DNA of 64,000 nt from Streptomyces xanthophaeus. Lineage in GTDB: Bacteria; Actinomycetota; Actinomycetes; Streptomycetales; Streptomycetaceae. The DNA lies in the NCBI RefSeq assembly GCF_000725805.1, contig NZ_JOFT01000032.1, positions 1-64,000 of the forward strand, given 5' to 3'. The notes under the pieces were generated by a model, which made no database searches, was not told the DNA's origin, and worked only from the letters and a program-made list of their open reading frames with translations. Numbering within the stretch: the stretch's first letter is position 1; every line of letters begins with the position of its first letter. The position numbers and the translations under genes are program-made. Below, one piece after another: positions 8,240 to 16,862 of this stretch.

Positions 8240-9019
8240 ATGGGGGAACTGGACGGCAGGACCGCACTGGTGACGGGTGGCTCGCGTGGCATCGGGCGGG
8301 CGGTAGCCCTGCGGCTCGCCGCCGAGGGAGCGCTGGTCGCGGTCCACTACGGCGGCAACGAAGCGGCCGCCGCGGAGACCGTGGCGCAGATCGCCGAGGC
8401 CGGCGGCCGGGCGTTCGCGGTGCAGGCCCGGTTCGGTGAGCGCGGAGCGGTGGACCGGCTGTTCAAGGCGCTCATCGCCGGGCTGGCCGACCACGGCGCG
8501 GACGGCCTGGACATCCTGGTCAACAACGCGGGCATCCACTCGGTCAGTTCGCTCGGGCAGCTCACCGAGGAGGAGTTCGAGCGGCTGCTGGCGGTCAACG
8601 TGAGCACGCCGGTCTTCGTGGTCCAGCGGGCGCTGCCGCTGCTGCGGGACGGCGGACGGATCGTCAACATGGGCTCGGCGGCCACCCGGATCGCAGACCC
8701 GGGCCAGATCGGCTACACCGTCACCAAGGCGGCGCTGGCGGCTCTCGGCCCGTCGCTCGCCAACCAGCTGGGCCGGCGAAGGATCACCGTGAACACGGTC
8801 GAACCCGGGGTGGTGCTGACCGACATGATCGCCGCCTACGCTGCGGTTCCCGAGGCGGTGGCCGGACTCGAGTCGATCACCGCGCTCGGACGGATCGGCG
8901 AGCCGGAGGACGTCGCCGACGTGGTGGGCTTCCTGGCGGGCCCGCAGGGGCGCTGGGTGACCGGCCAGACCATCGATGTCTCCGGCGGCACCTTTCTCGG
9001 ACCGATCCCGGCCGGGTGA
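8240..9019 (+). CDS. SDR-family NAD(P)-dependent oxidoreductase
   Basis: A 259-residue classical short-chain dehydrogenase/reductase. The nucleotide motif is TGGSRGIG (residues 12-19), the structural motif is NNAG, and the catalytic residues are Ser146, Tyr159 and Lys163 (GYTVTKAAL). The C-terminal GQTIDVSGG is the usual tetramer-interface motif of FabG-like members. I chose ATG 8240; the longer frame extends back through the opposite-strand decayed gene and has no family match. The most likely role is reduction of a keto group, with unknown substrate. It converges with the Pro/Thr repeat gene across a strong terminator. Confidence 0.92.
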   Translation: MGELDGRTALVTGGSRGIGRAVALRLAAEGALVAVHYGGNEAAAAETVAQIAEAGGRAFAVQARFGERGAVDRLFKALIAGLADHGADGLDILVNNAGIHSVSSLGQLTEEEFERLLAVNVSTPVFVVQRALPLLRDGGRIVNMGSAATRIADPGQIGYTVTKAALAALGPSLANQLGRRRITVNTVEPGVVLTDMIAAYAAVPEAVAGLESITALGRIGEPEDVADVVGFLAGPQGRWVTGQTIDVSGGTFLGPIPAG

Positions 9020-9085
9020 CCAGCCTGGGACGGAAGACTTCGGTGAAGCGAAGAGATCACGTCGCGCCGGTGCCGCTGTGAGGCA

Positions 9086-9127
9086 GCGGTGAGGACCCCG
9101 GGCCCGCTCGGCCGGGGTCCTCACCGC
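9086..9127. terminator. Bidirectional terminator hairpin
   Basis: A 16-bp perfect stem (9086-9101 with 9112-9127) and a 10-base loop between the convergent SDR gene and the repeat-protein gene. It overlaps the start of the intergenic side of both genes, so it can serve both directions. Confidence 0.8.
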
Positions 9128-9131
9128 CCGA

Positions 9132-9932
9132 CTACTTCGCCACCCGGTACGCGGGAGTCGGCGGGAGCCCAGTGGGCGTGGGCGACGGGACCGGCGCACG
9201 GGTCGGGGCCTGCGTGGACGGGGGGCCCAACGTCGGGACCGGCGTGGATGACGGAACCGGCGTGCATGTGGGGCCCGGCGTCGGGTCAGGCGCGGACGTC
9301 GGAACCACGGCCGGAACCGGCGTGGACGTGGGACCCACCGTCGGAACCGGCGTAGACGTGGGACCCACAGTCGGAACCGGCGTAGACGTGGGACCCACCG
9401 TCGGGGCCGGCGTAGGCGTCGGAACGACCGTCGGGGCCGGCGTAGGCGTCGGAACGACCGTCGGGGCCGGCGTAGGCGTCGGAACGACCGTCGGGGCCGG
9501 CGTAGACGTGGGACCCACGGTCGGAACCGGCGTGGGCGTCGGAGCCACCGTCGGAACCGGCCCAGACGTCGGACCCACAGTCGGAACCGGCGTGGGCGAC
9601 GCAACCGGCCCAGACGACGGAGCCACCGTCGGAACCGGCGTGGGCGACGGAACCGGCGTGGGCGACGCAACCGGCCCAGACGTCGGACCCAGCGTCGGAA
9701 CCGACGTGGACGACGGAACCGGCGTGGGCGACGCAACCGGCCCCGACGACGGAGCCACCGTCGGAACCGGCGCGCGGGTCGGGGCCGGCGTGCATGTGGG
9801 GCTGGGTGTCGGAGTCGGCTTCGGCGTCGTGGAGTTGTCGGCCTGGGCTATGCCGGTCGCGAGAGCGATGCCGGCAACTAAGCCTGATATTGCAACCGCA
9901 GCCGCGAGTCCACGAACTCTGTGAGTACGCAT
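9132..9932 (-). CDS. Secreted Pro/Thr-rich tandem-repeat protein
   Basis: A 266-residue exported protein. ATG 9932 follows GGGGGGACC and begins a signal peptide (MRTHRVRGLAAAVAISGLVA) cut near AQA. Nearly all the mature part is a degenerate 10-residue repeat of the form PTxxPTVxPTS and P-x-P pairs, ending in TPAYRVAK. Such a chain is extended, probably glycosylated in life, and works as a spacer or surface coat; no catalytic domain is present. There is no LPXTG or other anchor motif, so it may be released or bound by other means. The mirror frame on the plus strand is open only because the repeat has no stops. Confidence 0.8.
   Translation of the reverse strand: MRTHRVRGLAAAVAISGLVAGIALATGIAQADNSTTPKPTPTPSPTCTPAPTRAPVPTVAPSSGPVASPTPVPSSTSVPTLGPTSGPVASPTPVPSPTPVPTVAPSSGPVASPTPVPTVGPTSGPVPTVAPTPTPVPTVGPTSTPAPTVVPTPTPAPTVVPTPTPAPTVVPTPTPAPTVGPTSTPVPTVGPTSTPVPTVGPTSTPVPAVVPTSAPDPTPGPTCTPVPSSTPVPTLGPPSTQAPTRAPVPSPTPTGLPPTPAYRVAK
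9401..9490. repeat. Three perfect 30-bp tandem copies inside the repeat gene
   Basis: The unit 9401-9430 is copied exactly at 9431-9460 and 9461-9490, inside a wider imperfect array (about 9180-9790). Perfect copies point to recent duplication by slippage or unequal crossover, so the array length may vary between strains. Confidence 0.95.
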
Positions 9933-10247
9933 GTGGTCCCCCCTGGTCAGTCTGCCCAACCTGCCGCCGGGCATGATCCAAAGAGAGCCAACACCCTCCG
10001 TCGCCGACCCGCAACAGGCATACGAATGTGCGGCACTCCCTGTGCGGGCGGGCCAGTAGCTCGACTCCGTCCACCGGAAACACATCGGCGCCGGAAGCCA
10101 ACGGGGCAGCGGAATCTGCTGCGGCTCGTCCGCCCGGCATCCGGTCAGCCGTGACGTCGTCTTCGGCCTCGAACACCTCGCCCCGCCCCGCGGACCGGCT
10201 GACCACCGGCGGGCTGTACGCGGGCCCAGGTCCGCGCCTGCGGCCTG
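9933..10247. other. Intergenic region without a recognised gene
   Basis: It holds the promoter side of the repeat-protein gene and the far end of the TetR remnant. I see no intact gene, RNA or strong hairpin. Confidence 0.5.
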
Positions 10248-10530
10248 TCAGGGCCGGCAGAGGCGTTCCACGAGGTCCTGCCAGGCGTGTGCCATGCGGT
10301 CGATGTGATCGGTGGGTTCCTCCTGGGGCGAGGCCGTCAGGTAGAGGAGGAAGGGCCCTTCCAGCGCGGCGGTGAGCTGTACGGCCATCATGTCGAGGTC
10401 GGCGCCGCGGAGTTCCGCCTGGCCGAGCAGCATCCGGATGTGGATCCGCGAGATGGTGCCCTCCCCCGCCGGTACCGGCTGGGAGCCGTCCAGGGCGGCC
10501 CGGGCGATGGCCCACGGAAGGAGGGGCCGG
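10248..10530 (-). pseudogene. TetR-type regulator, C-terminal remnant
   Basis: The minus strand encodes about 90 residues ending in AHAWQDLVERLCRP. The part reading WAIARAALDGSQPV and later AVQLTAALEGPFLLYLT looks like the ligand-binding half of a TetR-family repressor. The N-terminal helix-turn-helix that should come before it is absent, and upstream sequence is out of character. No start codon with a ribosome site fits. A 5' truncation is the simplest reading. The family call is moderate because only the variable half is left. Confidence 0.5.
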
Positions 10531-10725
10531 GCCGCACCATCGGCTGCCGCCGCCCCGGCTGACCCCGCGGTGCCAAAGGCGGCCCGGTTCCGTGGCGCCC
10601 GGCACCGCCCACCGCACCCGTGGCACACGGCAACGGCAACGGCACACGGCACACGGCAACCCCTCGCCGCACGCCTGCGGTGTCCGCAGACGCAGCCTCC
10701 CCCTTCCCCGTTCCGAGGACCCCCC

Positions 10726-12202
10726 ATGCCGTTCTCCCTGCCCGCGGGCGGGCGCCTTGCCGTGCTCGCCTGCTCCCTCGCCGTGGCCCTCAGCGCCGCC
10801 GGCCTCACCGGAGCCCCTGCCTCCGCCGCCGACCCGGCATCCCCGTACGGCCCGCAGCCGCCGCAGAACCCGGTCACCGCGGCCAACGGCGCCGCGACCA
10901 TGCACGGCGACAGCGCCTCCAGTGGCACCACGCCCTACCCCGGGCCCGGAACGGCCGCCGTCAACTACTCCCGCACGGCGCTGGCTTCGGCCTGCCCCAC
11001 CGTGGTCGTGGGGAGCGACGGCTACGTGGTCAGCCTCTGCACGACGATCTTCGGCCAGACTCCGACCGTCCACCTGCTCGACCCCGCCACCGGAGCCGAT
11101 CTCGCCTCGCTCGCCCTGCCCAAGGGCAGCCTCTTCGGCGGCGTCTACGCCTACCTCGACAACGCCGACCGCCTGGTGGTCGTCGACGGCAACAACACCC
11201 TCGTCCGCATCGGCCACCACCGCACCGGCTCCGGATCCGGCGCCGGCTGGGCCCTGCGGATCGACCAGTCCACCCCCCCTCGGCAACGCCGTGCCGGCCG
11301 GGGACAACATCGTCGGCCTGACCCCGGCCTGGGACGGCAAGGTCTGGTTCGCCACCAGCGGCGGCGTGATCGGGACCGCCGACACCGGCACCGGTGCGGT
11401 ACGCAGCATCAGTACCGGCGAAGGCGTCCAGAACAGCATCTCCACGGTCCCCGGCCGCACCGCGGTCGCCACCGACCGCGCCCTCTACCTGCTGTCCGCC
11501 GCCCCCGACGGCACTCCCGTCGTGGACTGGCGGGCGCCCTACGACCGCGGCCCGGCCCGCAAGCCCGGACAGCTCAGCTGGGGCACCGGCACCACCCCGA
11601 GCTTCTTCGGACCGGGCAACGGCACGGAGTACGTCACCATCGTCGACAACGCCGCCCCCCACGGGAACCTGCTCGTCTACCGGGCGGCCGGCGGACCCGA
11701 CCCGATCTGCCGGATCCCCGTCCTCACCCAGCACGCGCGCAGCGGCACCGAGGACGCCGTCATCGCCTCCGGCCGCAGCGTCTTCGTCACCAATACCTAC
11801 GGCTACCCCTACCCGGCGCTGCCCGAGGGCGCTCCGGCCAGCCAGCCCGCCTCCGCGAGCTTCGACGGCGGCCTCAGCAGGATCGACGTCAATGCCCAGG
11901 GAACGGGCTGCGACGTGGTGTGGAACAGCCCGGTGAAGTCCGCGGCGCTGCCCCGCCTCTCCCTGGCCGACGGGAAGATCTACACCGTCTCCGTGACCGG
12001 GCCGACCGGCAGCGCCGGCCTGAACACCTTCGCCCAGTACCACCATGCCGTCATCGATCCGGCCACCGGCGCCCAGCTCAGCAGCTCCTACCTCGGCATC
12101 GGACTGGTCTACAACCCGCTCCAGATGCGGGGGACGGCCGCCCCGGACGGCACGCTCTACCAGGGCACCGAAACCGGAGTGGTCCGCATCTCCAAGCGCT
12201 GA
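10726..12202 (+). pseudogene. Secreted propeller-like protein, frameshifted in a C-run
   Basis: ATG 10726 follows GAGGA and starts a signal peptide (MPFSLPAGGRLAVLACSLAV) cut near ASA. The frame continues to LRIDQST at 11272. The protein then resumes one base out of frame (PLGNAVPAGDNIVGL) and runs to VVRISKR and stop. The run of seven Cs at 11273-11279 has one more than needed, so one inserted C explains it. Joined, the protein is about 490 residues with repeated blades (PTVHLLDPATGADLASLAL, KVWFATSGGVIGTADTG), typical of secreted beta-propellers that bind rather than cut. No catalytic motif was seen. The total span is not a multiple of three. Either a pseudogene or an assembly error. Confidence 0.75.
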
Positions 12203-12212
12203 CCGGCCGGCC

Positions 12213-12258
12213 CCCGGCCCTCGCGGCGGCCGCCTTCCGTGGGCCGCCGCCGGGCCGG
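12213..12258. terminator. Imperfect terminator hairpin between convergent genes
   Basis: CCGGCCC...GCGGCGGCC (12214-12232) pairs with mismatches to GGGCCGCCGCCGGGCCGG (12241-12258). It lies between the convergent propeller gene and the GNAT gene, the expected place for a two-way terminator. Confidence 0.45.
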
Positions 12259-12259
12259 G

Positions 12260-12865
12260 TCAGACCCGGTCGAGGCTTGGAGCGCCGTCGAGGACGGCCA
12301 GTTCGGCGGCGCCGGCCTGGAGCTTCCACTCCGGTGCGACGGCCGCGTACGTGATGACGTCGTGCCAGAAGCCCTGGGTACGGAAGAGCTGGCGGAGGGT
12401 GGCTTCGGGGCGCAGGCCGGCGGCGCGCATCACCTTGGGCATGTGGTGGTGGTCGCTGCGGTGGCCGGCCCAGATGCGGTGCAGGCCCAGGTGCCCGTAG
12501 CCGTACGCCATGAGCAGGCGGCCCGCCTCGTGCCCGTGCCCGCGTACGGGGGCGCCGGGCAGCAGCACGAGGCTGGTGAGCATGGCGTTGCTGCCGTAGT
12601 CCTCGACGAGGAGTCCCATGGTGCCGACGAGGGTGTCGTCGTCCGGGGCGCAGACGGCGAGGGTGTACTTGCGGCGCGGGTGCGTGTGGGGCTGGGCCAG
12701 GCACTGGGTGAAGGTGTCGTGGGCCTGGTCCGGGTCCATGCGGTCGATGCCGAGGTAGCGGGTGAGGACCCGGTGGGTGAGGATGCGCGCGAAGGCCTCG
12801 TGGTCGCCCGCGTGCAATTCCCGCAGCCGCAGGTGGTCGCCGCGGAGTTCAGGAACTCGGGTCAC
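12260..12865 (-). CDS. GNAT family N-acetyltransferase (RimJ-like)
   Basis: A 201-residue acetyltransferase of the RimJ/RimL-like GNAT group. LRLRELHAGDHEAFARIL is the family's N-terminal strand-helix. The acetyl-CoA segment is seen as LVLLPGAPVRGHGHEAGRLL and the late HLGLHRIWAGHRSDHHHMPK holds the usual 'LGLHRI' signature. GTG 12865 overlaps the stop of the ThiF-like gene by four bases, so the two are co-translated. The target of acetylation is unknown; the coupling suggests that it acts with the ThiF-like enzyme or its product. Confidence 0.88.
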   Translation of the reverse strand: MTRVPELRGDHLRLRELHAGDHEAFARILTHRVLTRYLGIDRMDPDQAHDTFTQCLAQPHTHPRRKYTLAVCAPDDDTLVGTMGLLVEDYGSNAMLTSLVLLPGAPVRGHGHEAGRLLMAYGYGHLGLHRIWAGHRSDHHHMPKVMRAAGLRPEATLRQLFRTQGFWHDVITYAAVAPEWKLQAGAAELAVLDGAPSLDRV

Positions 12866-14028
12866 AGGACGGCTCCGTGCGGTGCGGCCGGGGTTGCCCG
12901 GGCGGGGACGAGGGCGTCGAGGTCGACGGAGTGGCGGCCCGACGGCAGCGGTTCGCCGAGCAGGATGCGACGGGCGGTGTCGGTGACGAGCGCCGCGCCG
13001 AGCATGACGCCGCTGGCGAGCTGAGGCCAGCTGGAGAGCGTACGTCCGACGCGGGTGAGGGCGTCGCTCATGGCGGGGCTCAGGCGCTGCTCGTCGACGA
13101 CGGCGAGGAGGAAGCGGATCGTCGCCTCACGGTCCAGGTCCAGTACGTCGGCGGCGGTCGTCGTTCCGGTGCGGCCGTGGAAGAGCGGACGGTCCGGTTC
13201 GATGTCGAAGCGCTCGATGTCGAGCAGGCCCCGGTCGTTGGTGTCCATGAGGACCGGGACCCGCCGGCTGCGCGCGTACTCGCGGGCCGCGACCTTCACC
13301 CAGGGGGTGTCGCACTCCTCGATGAGCAGGTCCAGGCCGTGGGCCGGGTCGCCGAAGAACTCCTCGATGTTCTCCTCGTTCACGCCGCTGCGGTGGACCT
13401 CGACATCGAGGTAGGGGTCGAGCTCGTACATGCGCCGGGCGCACAGCACGCTCTTCTCCAGGCCGAGTTCGTGGACTCCGGAGCGCAGCCGGTTGAGGTT
13501 CGACAGCCCGAGCCGGTCGAAGTCCGCCAGTCTGAAGGCCCCTCCGACGCCTTCCATGGCGCAGGTCAGCGCGGCACTGCTGCCGACCGAGAGCCCGATG
13601 ACGCCGATGCGGCGCCTCAGCAGGCTCTGCTGCTCCTCGCGGGTGATCTTGTCCCTGTTCCGGTCGGTCCGGACCAGGCGGAATTCGGCCTCGGGCAGGA
13701 CGTGGACCAGGCGACCGGACCACGGGTACCAGACCCACCTGCCGTACGCGTCGGGGTGTGGGCCCAGGGTGTCGGCGACGGCGCGGGACGGGGAGCGGGT
13801 GCCGAAGGCGTCCTGGGGTGCCAGGCAGCGCAGGAGTTCTTCGACCTGGTCCTCGATGCGGTCGTGGACCTCGCGCAGGAGGGGCGAAGCGCGCAGAGCG
13901 GCCAGGGCGGCTGCGTCGGCCGGCTGCGACGGGTCCAGCAGCACAGGACGAAACGATTCGCTCGCCTGGCGGGGTGAGGGCAGCACGAAGTGGTCCGGCT
14001 CCGGGCCGGAAGGCAGGGGGTGCGTCAC
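12862..14028 (-). CDS. ThiF/E1-like adenylating enzyme (Rv1355c-like N-terminal part)
   Basis: A 388-residue protein with a Rossmann-type ThiF/MoeB/E1 fold. IGVIGLSVGSSAALTCAMEG is the glycine-rich ATP loop, LADFDRLGLSNLNRL carries the ATP/Mg Asp and the Arg of the NxNR motif, and DLLIEECDTPWVKVAAREYA is the following core. Such enzymes adenylate the C-terminus of a small protein or a peptide carboxylate. No Cys-x-x-Cys zinc pairs were seen. Similar architecture occurs in actinobacterial Rv1355c/MoeY proteins, which also carry a nitroreductase half that is missing here. I prefer GTG 14028: TAGCGT lies seven bases before it, as in leaderless Streptomyces mRNAs, and there is no ribosome site. 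An upstream ATG (14089) is less likely. Confidence 0.75.
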   Translation of the reverse strand: MTHPLPSGPEPDHFVLPSPRQASESFRPVLLDPSQPADAAALAALRASPLLREVHDRIEDQVEELLRCLAPQDAFGTRSPSRAVADTLGPHPDAYGRWVWYPWSGRLVHVLPEAEFRLVRTDRNRDKITREEQQSLLRRRIGVIGLSVGSSAALTCAMEGVGGAFRLADFDRLGLSNLNRLRSGVHELGLEKSVLCARRMYELDPYLDVEVHRSGVNEENIEEFFGDPAHGLDLLIEECDTPWVKVAAREYARSRRVPVLMDTNDRGLLDIERFDIEPDRPLFHGRTGTTTAADVLDLDREATIRFLLAVVDEQRLSPAMSDALTRVGRTLSSWPQLASGVMLGAALVTDTARRILLGEPLPSGRHSVDLDALVPARATPAAPHGAVL

Positions 14029-14041
14029 GGGAGGGACGCTA
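14029..14041 (-). promoter_or_regulatory. Possible leaderless promoter -10 for the ThiF-like gene
   Basis: TAGCGT (TAnnnT) at 14036-14041 on the minus strand, then seven bases, then the GTG start. This spacing matches leaderless transcripts, which are frequent in Streptomyces. No good -35 was seen at 17-18 bases. Confidence 0.4.
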
Positions 14042-14079
14042 GCAATCCGCGATCTTGGAATACGGCCCGTCAACCCACT

Positions 14080-14118
14080 GGGGCGCATTCGAATTGATCT
14101 TCTAACCGAATGCGCCCC
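14080..14118. repeat. Perfect 12-bp inverted repeat upstream of the ThiF-like gene
   Basis: GGGGCGCATTCG (14080-14091) and its reverse complement (14107-14118) flank a 15-base A/T-richer centre. It sits about 50 bases upstream of the ThiF-like start, in the gap before the PPOX gene. It could be a regulator site or a divergent insulator. Confidence 0.6.
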
Positions 14119-14437
14119 CACTGCTTTCGCGCGCCCCCATGGCCGGGCCGGACGCCCCGCCCCGGGGCCCCCGGAATGGGCCGTGCGGGTGGACCCTGCC
14201 AAGCCCCCCGACCGGTCGGTCCTCGCCCGTCGGACCCGGCCGTGACCCGCATTCGGGCGTGCGGACCGCGGCGGGCGGCACGGCAGGGGGGTTCAGGGGA
14301 ACTTGCCGGGGCAATCGCTCCTTCTGCAGGCTGTCCCCAGCCGACCCCACCCGCCTGCAGCTGTCCCCAGCCGTTCCGCGCTGACGCCAGCGGGCACAGG
14401 GGCAGCAACAGCAAGGCCGAGGAAAGGAAATCGCTCC

Positions 14438-14845
14438 GTGACCGCCGCGCTCTCCGACAGCTTGAAGACGCTCATCGACGACAGCCCGGTCTTCGCGACC
14501 GTGGCCACCATCCAGCCGGACGGCAGCCCGCAGCTGTCGGTCACGTGGATCGCCCGGGACGGGGACGACCTGCTGATCTCCACGACGGTCGGGCGCCGCA
14601 AGGAGAAGAACCTGCGCCGGGACCCGCGCATCACCGTCATGATCAACCCGGACACTGCGCCGTACACCTACGCGGAGGTGCGGGGCACGGCCACCGTGAC
14701 GACCGAGGGCGGGCAGCAGCTGATCGACGACCTGTCCGTCAAGTACACCGGCAGGGACTACGCGGAATTCAACCCGGCCTCGAAGGACGACGCCGAGCGT
14801 GTCGTCGTCCGCGTCGTCCCGCGCAAGGTCGTCGGCTCACTCTGA
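14438..14845 (+). CDS. PPOX-class F420/flavin-dependent oxidoreductase
   Basis: A 135-residue split-barrel protein of the pyridoxamine-phosphate-oxidase-like class; in actinobacteria such short members mostly use F420. The core is FATVATIQPDGSPQLSVTWI followed by DDLLISTTVGRRKEKNLRRD, where the 'R-K-x-x-N-L' stretch is the usual cofactor phosphate contact. I chose GTG 14438 behind GAGGAAAGGAAA; the longer frame reads through non-coding DNA. It is a single gene. The substrate is unknown. Confidence 0.88.
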   Translation: MTAALSDSLKTLIDDSPVFATVATIQPDGSPQLSVTWIARDGDDLLISTTVGRRKEKNLRRDPRITVMINPDTAPYTYAEVRGTATVTTEGGQQLIDDLSVKYTGRDYAEFNPASKDDAERVVVRVVPRKVVGSL

Positions 14846-14953
14846 GGCCCACCGCAGGAGAGAGGCCAAAACGGTTGCGGTACGGGTCCATTGACGATTC
14901 CCTGATGATTTCAGGCCACACTCCAGCCGGTCCGCGCCACAGGGGTACCCGTC

Positions 14954-16777
14954 ATGCGCATCCGCTTACGCCGCCCTGCTCGTCCCGCCTCGTCTCCGGA
15001 CACCCGGATCCGGTCACGCTCCGCGCACCCGCGGACCCGCCGGCTCCCGGTCCGTGCCCTCCTCGTCACGCTCGCCCTCCTCGGCGGCACCGCGCTGACC
15101 GGCTGCGACTCGCAGCCCGACAGCCGCGCTCCCGGCCCCCGGATCCCGGCCGCGCCCGGCGATCCGGCGCCCGTCAAGGTCGTGGCCGCCACGACCACCA
15201 CCGTGGACCTCGGCGGGGGCGCGCACCTGATCGTCCCGCCCGGCGCCATGACGGACGGCGCGACGATCCGGGCCACGTACCGCCACCGGCCGGACGGCGA
15301 CTGGAACGGACTGACGCCGACCTCCGCGCCGGTGGAACTGACCGCCGAACCTGCCGACGCCATCCACGGGCTGCTGACCCTGGAATTCCCGGTGCCCGAA
15401 CCGCCCGCCGGCGCCGGCCCGGAGGGGCCGCCGTCGTACGGGGTGTCCACCTTCGAGGAGGAGAGCGGCGCATGGACGCCGTACGCCTCCACCTACGACG
15501 CCGCCCGGCACATGATCGTCGCCCAGATCCCGCACTTCTCCTGGTGGAACCCCTTCTCCTGGAACTGGGTCGACATCGGGGCCCGGGTCAACCAGAACGT
15601 GGGTCAGACCCTGGGGCGCCGAGCCGGGCAACCGGCCTGTTCCGGGGGCGCGCCCGACTGGGTGGCCTCGCTCAACGGGGTCACGTCGGAAGCTGCGGTC
15701 GCCGTACGGGGCTGCGCGCAGGCGGAGGGCGATGTCCTGGACGTGCAACTGGTCAACAACAGGCCGTACGGCATGGTGCTGGAGTACGGGGCTCCGGTGA
15801 CATGGGGGTGGCACGAGAAGGGCGGGAGCGCCCAGCAGATCGGGGCCAACGAGCTCGGCGACGCGCTGGCCGGACCCGGACGGCTCTACCTTCCGCCGCT
15901 CGGGCGGGCCTCGCTCGGCATCCCGCGGACCTCGGCCACGCAGGTGTCCCGCTTCAGGATCGGTCCGACCGCGGGCAGCCTCTTCGTGGACTTCGCCACC
16001 CAGGGCGCCGACTTCCTGGTGGGGAAGAAGCTGCCTGAGGTGGGCAACTGTGCTGTTCTGATGGCCACTTACACGCCCGACCTGTCGGCGGCATCGCTGC
16101 GCGACACCATCGTCTCGGCCGGCAGCTGCCTCAAGGACTCCTACCTGCGGGAGGTCGCGGCCGGAAAGCTGGACCGCTCGACGGTGGACCAGCTGTCGGC
16201 CCGTCTGGACGGCCTCAAGAAGGCCTCCGTGGTGGGGAGGTGGTGGACCGTCTACGGCATCGAGTGGCAGTTCGCCGATCTCTTCGTGGACCAGGTGATC
16301 GTGTCGGACGCGGGCGGACTGGGCGCGGGATTCTCCCTGCTGGCCCGCCGCCCGGCCGAAACGCCCAGGCCCACCACACCCGTCGGCCCCGCCACCCCCA
16401 CCGCCGGCGCGCCGCCCCCGCGGCCGTCGCCCGGCGCGGACGGCCCGAACCCGCCGCCCGCCTCGCCTAACCCTCCGCCCCCCGCTCCCGCGGGCCGGAT
16501 GGAAACCGTCGGGGGGCTCACCCACACGTGGACGGAATATCGCAATGCGGGTGGGCCGGAGGGACCGCGGATCCAGCCGGGGGCTTCGGTCCTCATCACC
16601 TGCAAGGTCCGCGGTTTCGCCGTCGAGAACGGCAACACCTGGTGGTACCGCATCGGTTCGCCCCCGTGGAACAACGCCTACTACGCCTCGGCCGACCCCT
16701 TCTACAACAACGGCCAGACCTCCGGGCCGGTCAAGGGCACTCCGTACGTGGACGAGGCGGTGCCGGACTGCACCTGA
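14954..16777 (+). CDS. Large lipoprotein with ZU5-like N-terminal and SH3-like C-terminal parts
   Basis: A 607-residue envelope protein. After a long basic N-region the hydrophobic core ends in LTGC, a lipobox. Residues about 80-200 read like a ZU5-type beta domain: GGGAHLIVPPGAMTDGATIR, with the family's 'v.vPpGAl..g..i' pattern. The middle (about 210-470) has paired cysteines and no recognised fold. A Pro-rich linker of 50 residues leads to a C-terminal domain (GNTWWYRIGSPPWNNAYYAS, ending in EAVPDC) resembling SH3-like modules of secreted actinobacterial proteins. The ATG 14954 gives a plausible, if long, signal. The role is probably surface binding. No operon partners. Confidence 0.7.
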   Translation: MRIRLRRPARPASSPDTRIRSRSAHPRTRRLPVRALLVTLALLGGTALTGCDSQPDSRAPGPRIPAAPGDPAPVKVVAATTTTVDLGGGAHLIVPPGAMTDGATIRATYRHRPDGDWNGLTPTSAPVELTAEPADAIHGLLTLEFPVPEPPAGAGPEGPPSYGVSTFEEESGAWTPYASTYDAARHMIVAQIPHFSWWNPFSWNWVDIGARVNQNVGQTLGRRAGQPACSGGAPDWVASLNGVTSEAAVAVRGCAQAEGDVLDVQLVNNRPYGMVLEYGAPVTWGWHEKGGSAQQIGANELGDALAGPGRLYLPPLGRASLGIPRTSATQVSRFRIGPTAGSLFVDFATQGADFLVGKKLPEVGNCAVLMATYTPDLSAASLRDTIVSAGSCLKDSYLREVAAGKLDRSTVDQLSARLDGLKKASVVGRWWTVYGIEWQFADLFVDQVIVSDAGGLGAGFSLLARRPAETPRPTTPVGPATPTAGAPPPRPSPGADGPNPPPASPNPPPPAPAGRMETVGGLTHTWTEYRNAGGPEGPRIQPGASVLITCKVRGFAVENGNTWWYRIGSPPWNNAYYASADPFYNNGQTSGPVKGTPYVDEAVPDCT

Positions 16778-16862
16778 GCAGCGGTCGCAGCCGCACGTGT
16801 TTCGGCATGTGCCCCGGGGTGATAACCGTCCCGATGTCTCACACCCAGCAGGAGGGGGCCCC

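Noticed and set aside
7529..9736. A 735-codon Arg/Pro-rich frame on the minus strand
   Set aside because: It is antisense to the SDR gene and out of frame in the repeat gene. Its composition (RRPRRFRR runs) comes from repeat DNA read in the wrong frame. Only its middle piece belongs to the frameshifted gene at 7683-8096.
9180..9790. Possible CRISPR array
   Set aside because: Repeat units are contiguous with no unique spacers and encode a Pro/Thr protein. No cas genes are present.
9172..9924. A Gly/Val repeat protein on the plus strand
   Set aside because: It is the mirror frame of the Pro/Thr repeat gene, which alone has a signal peptide and ribosome site.
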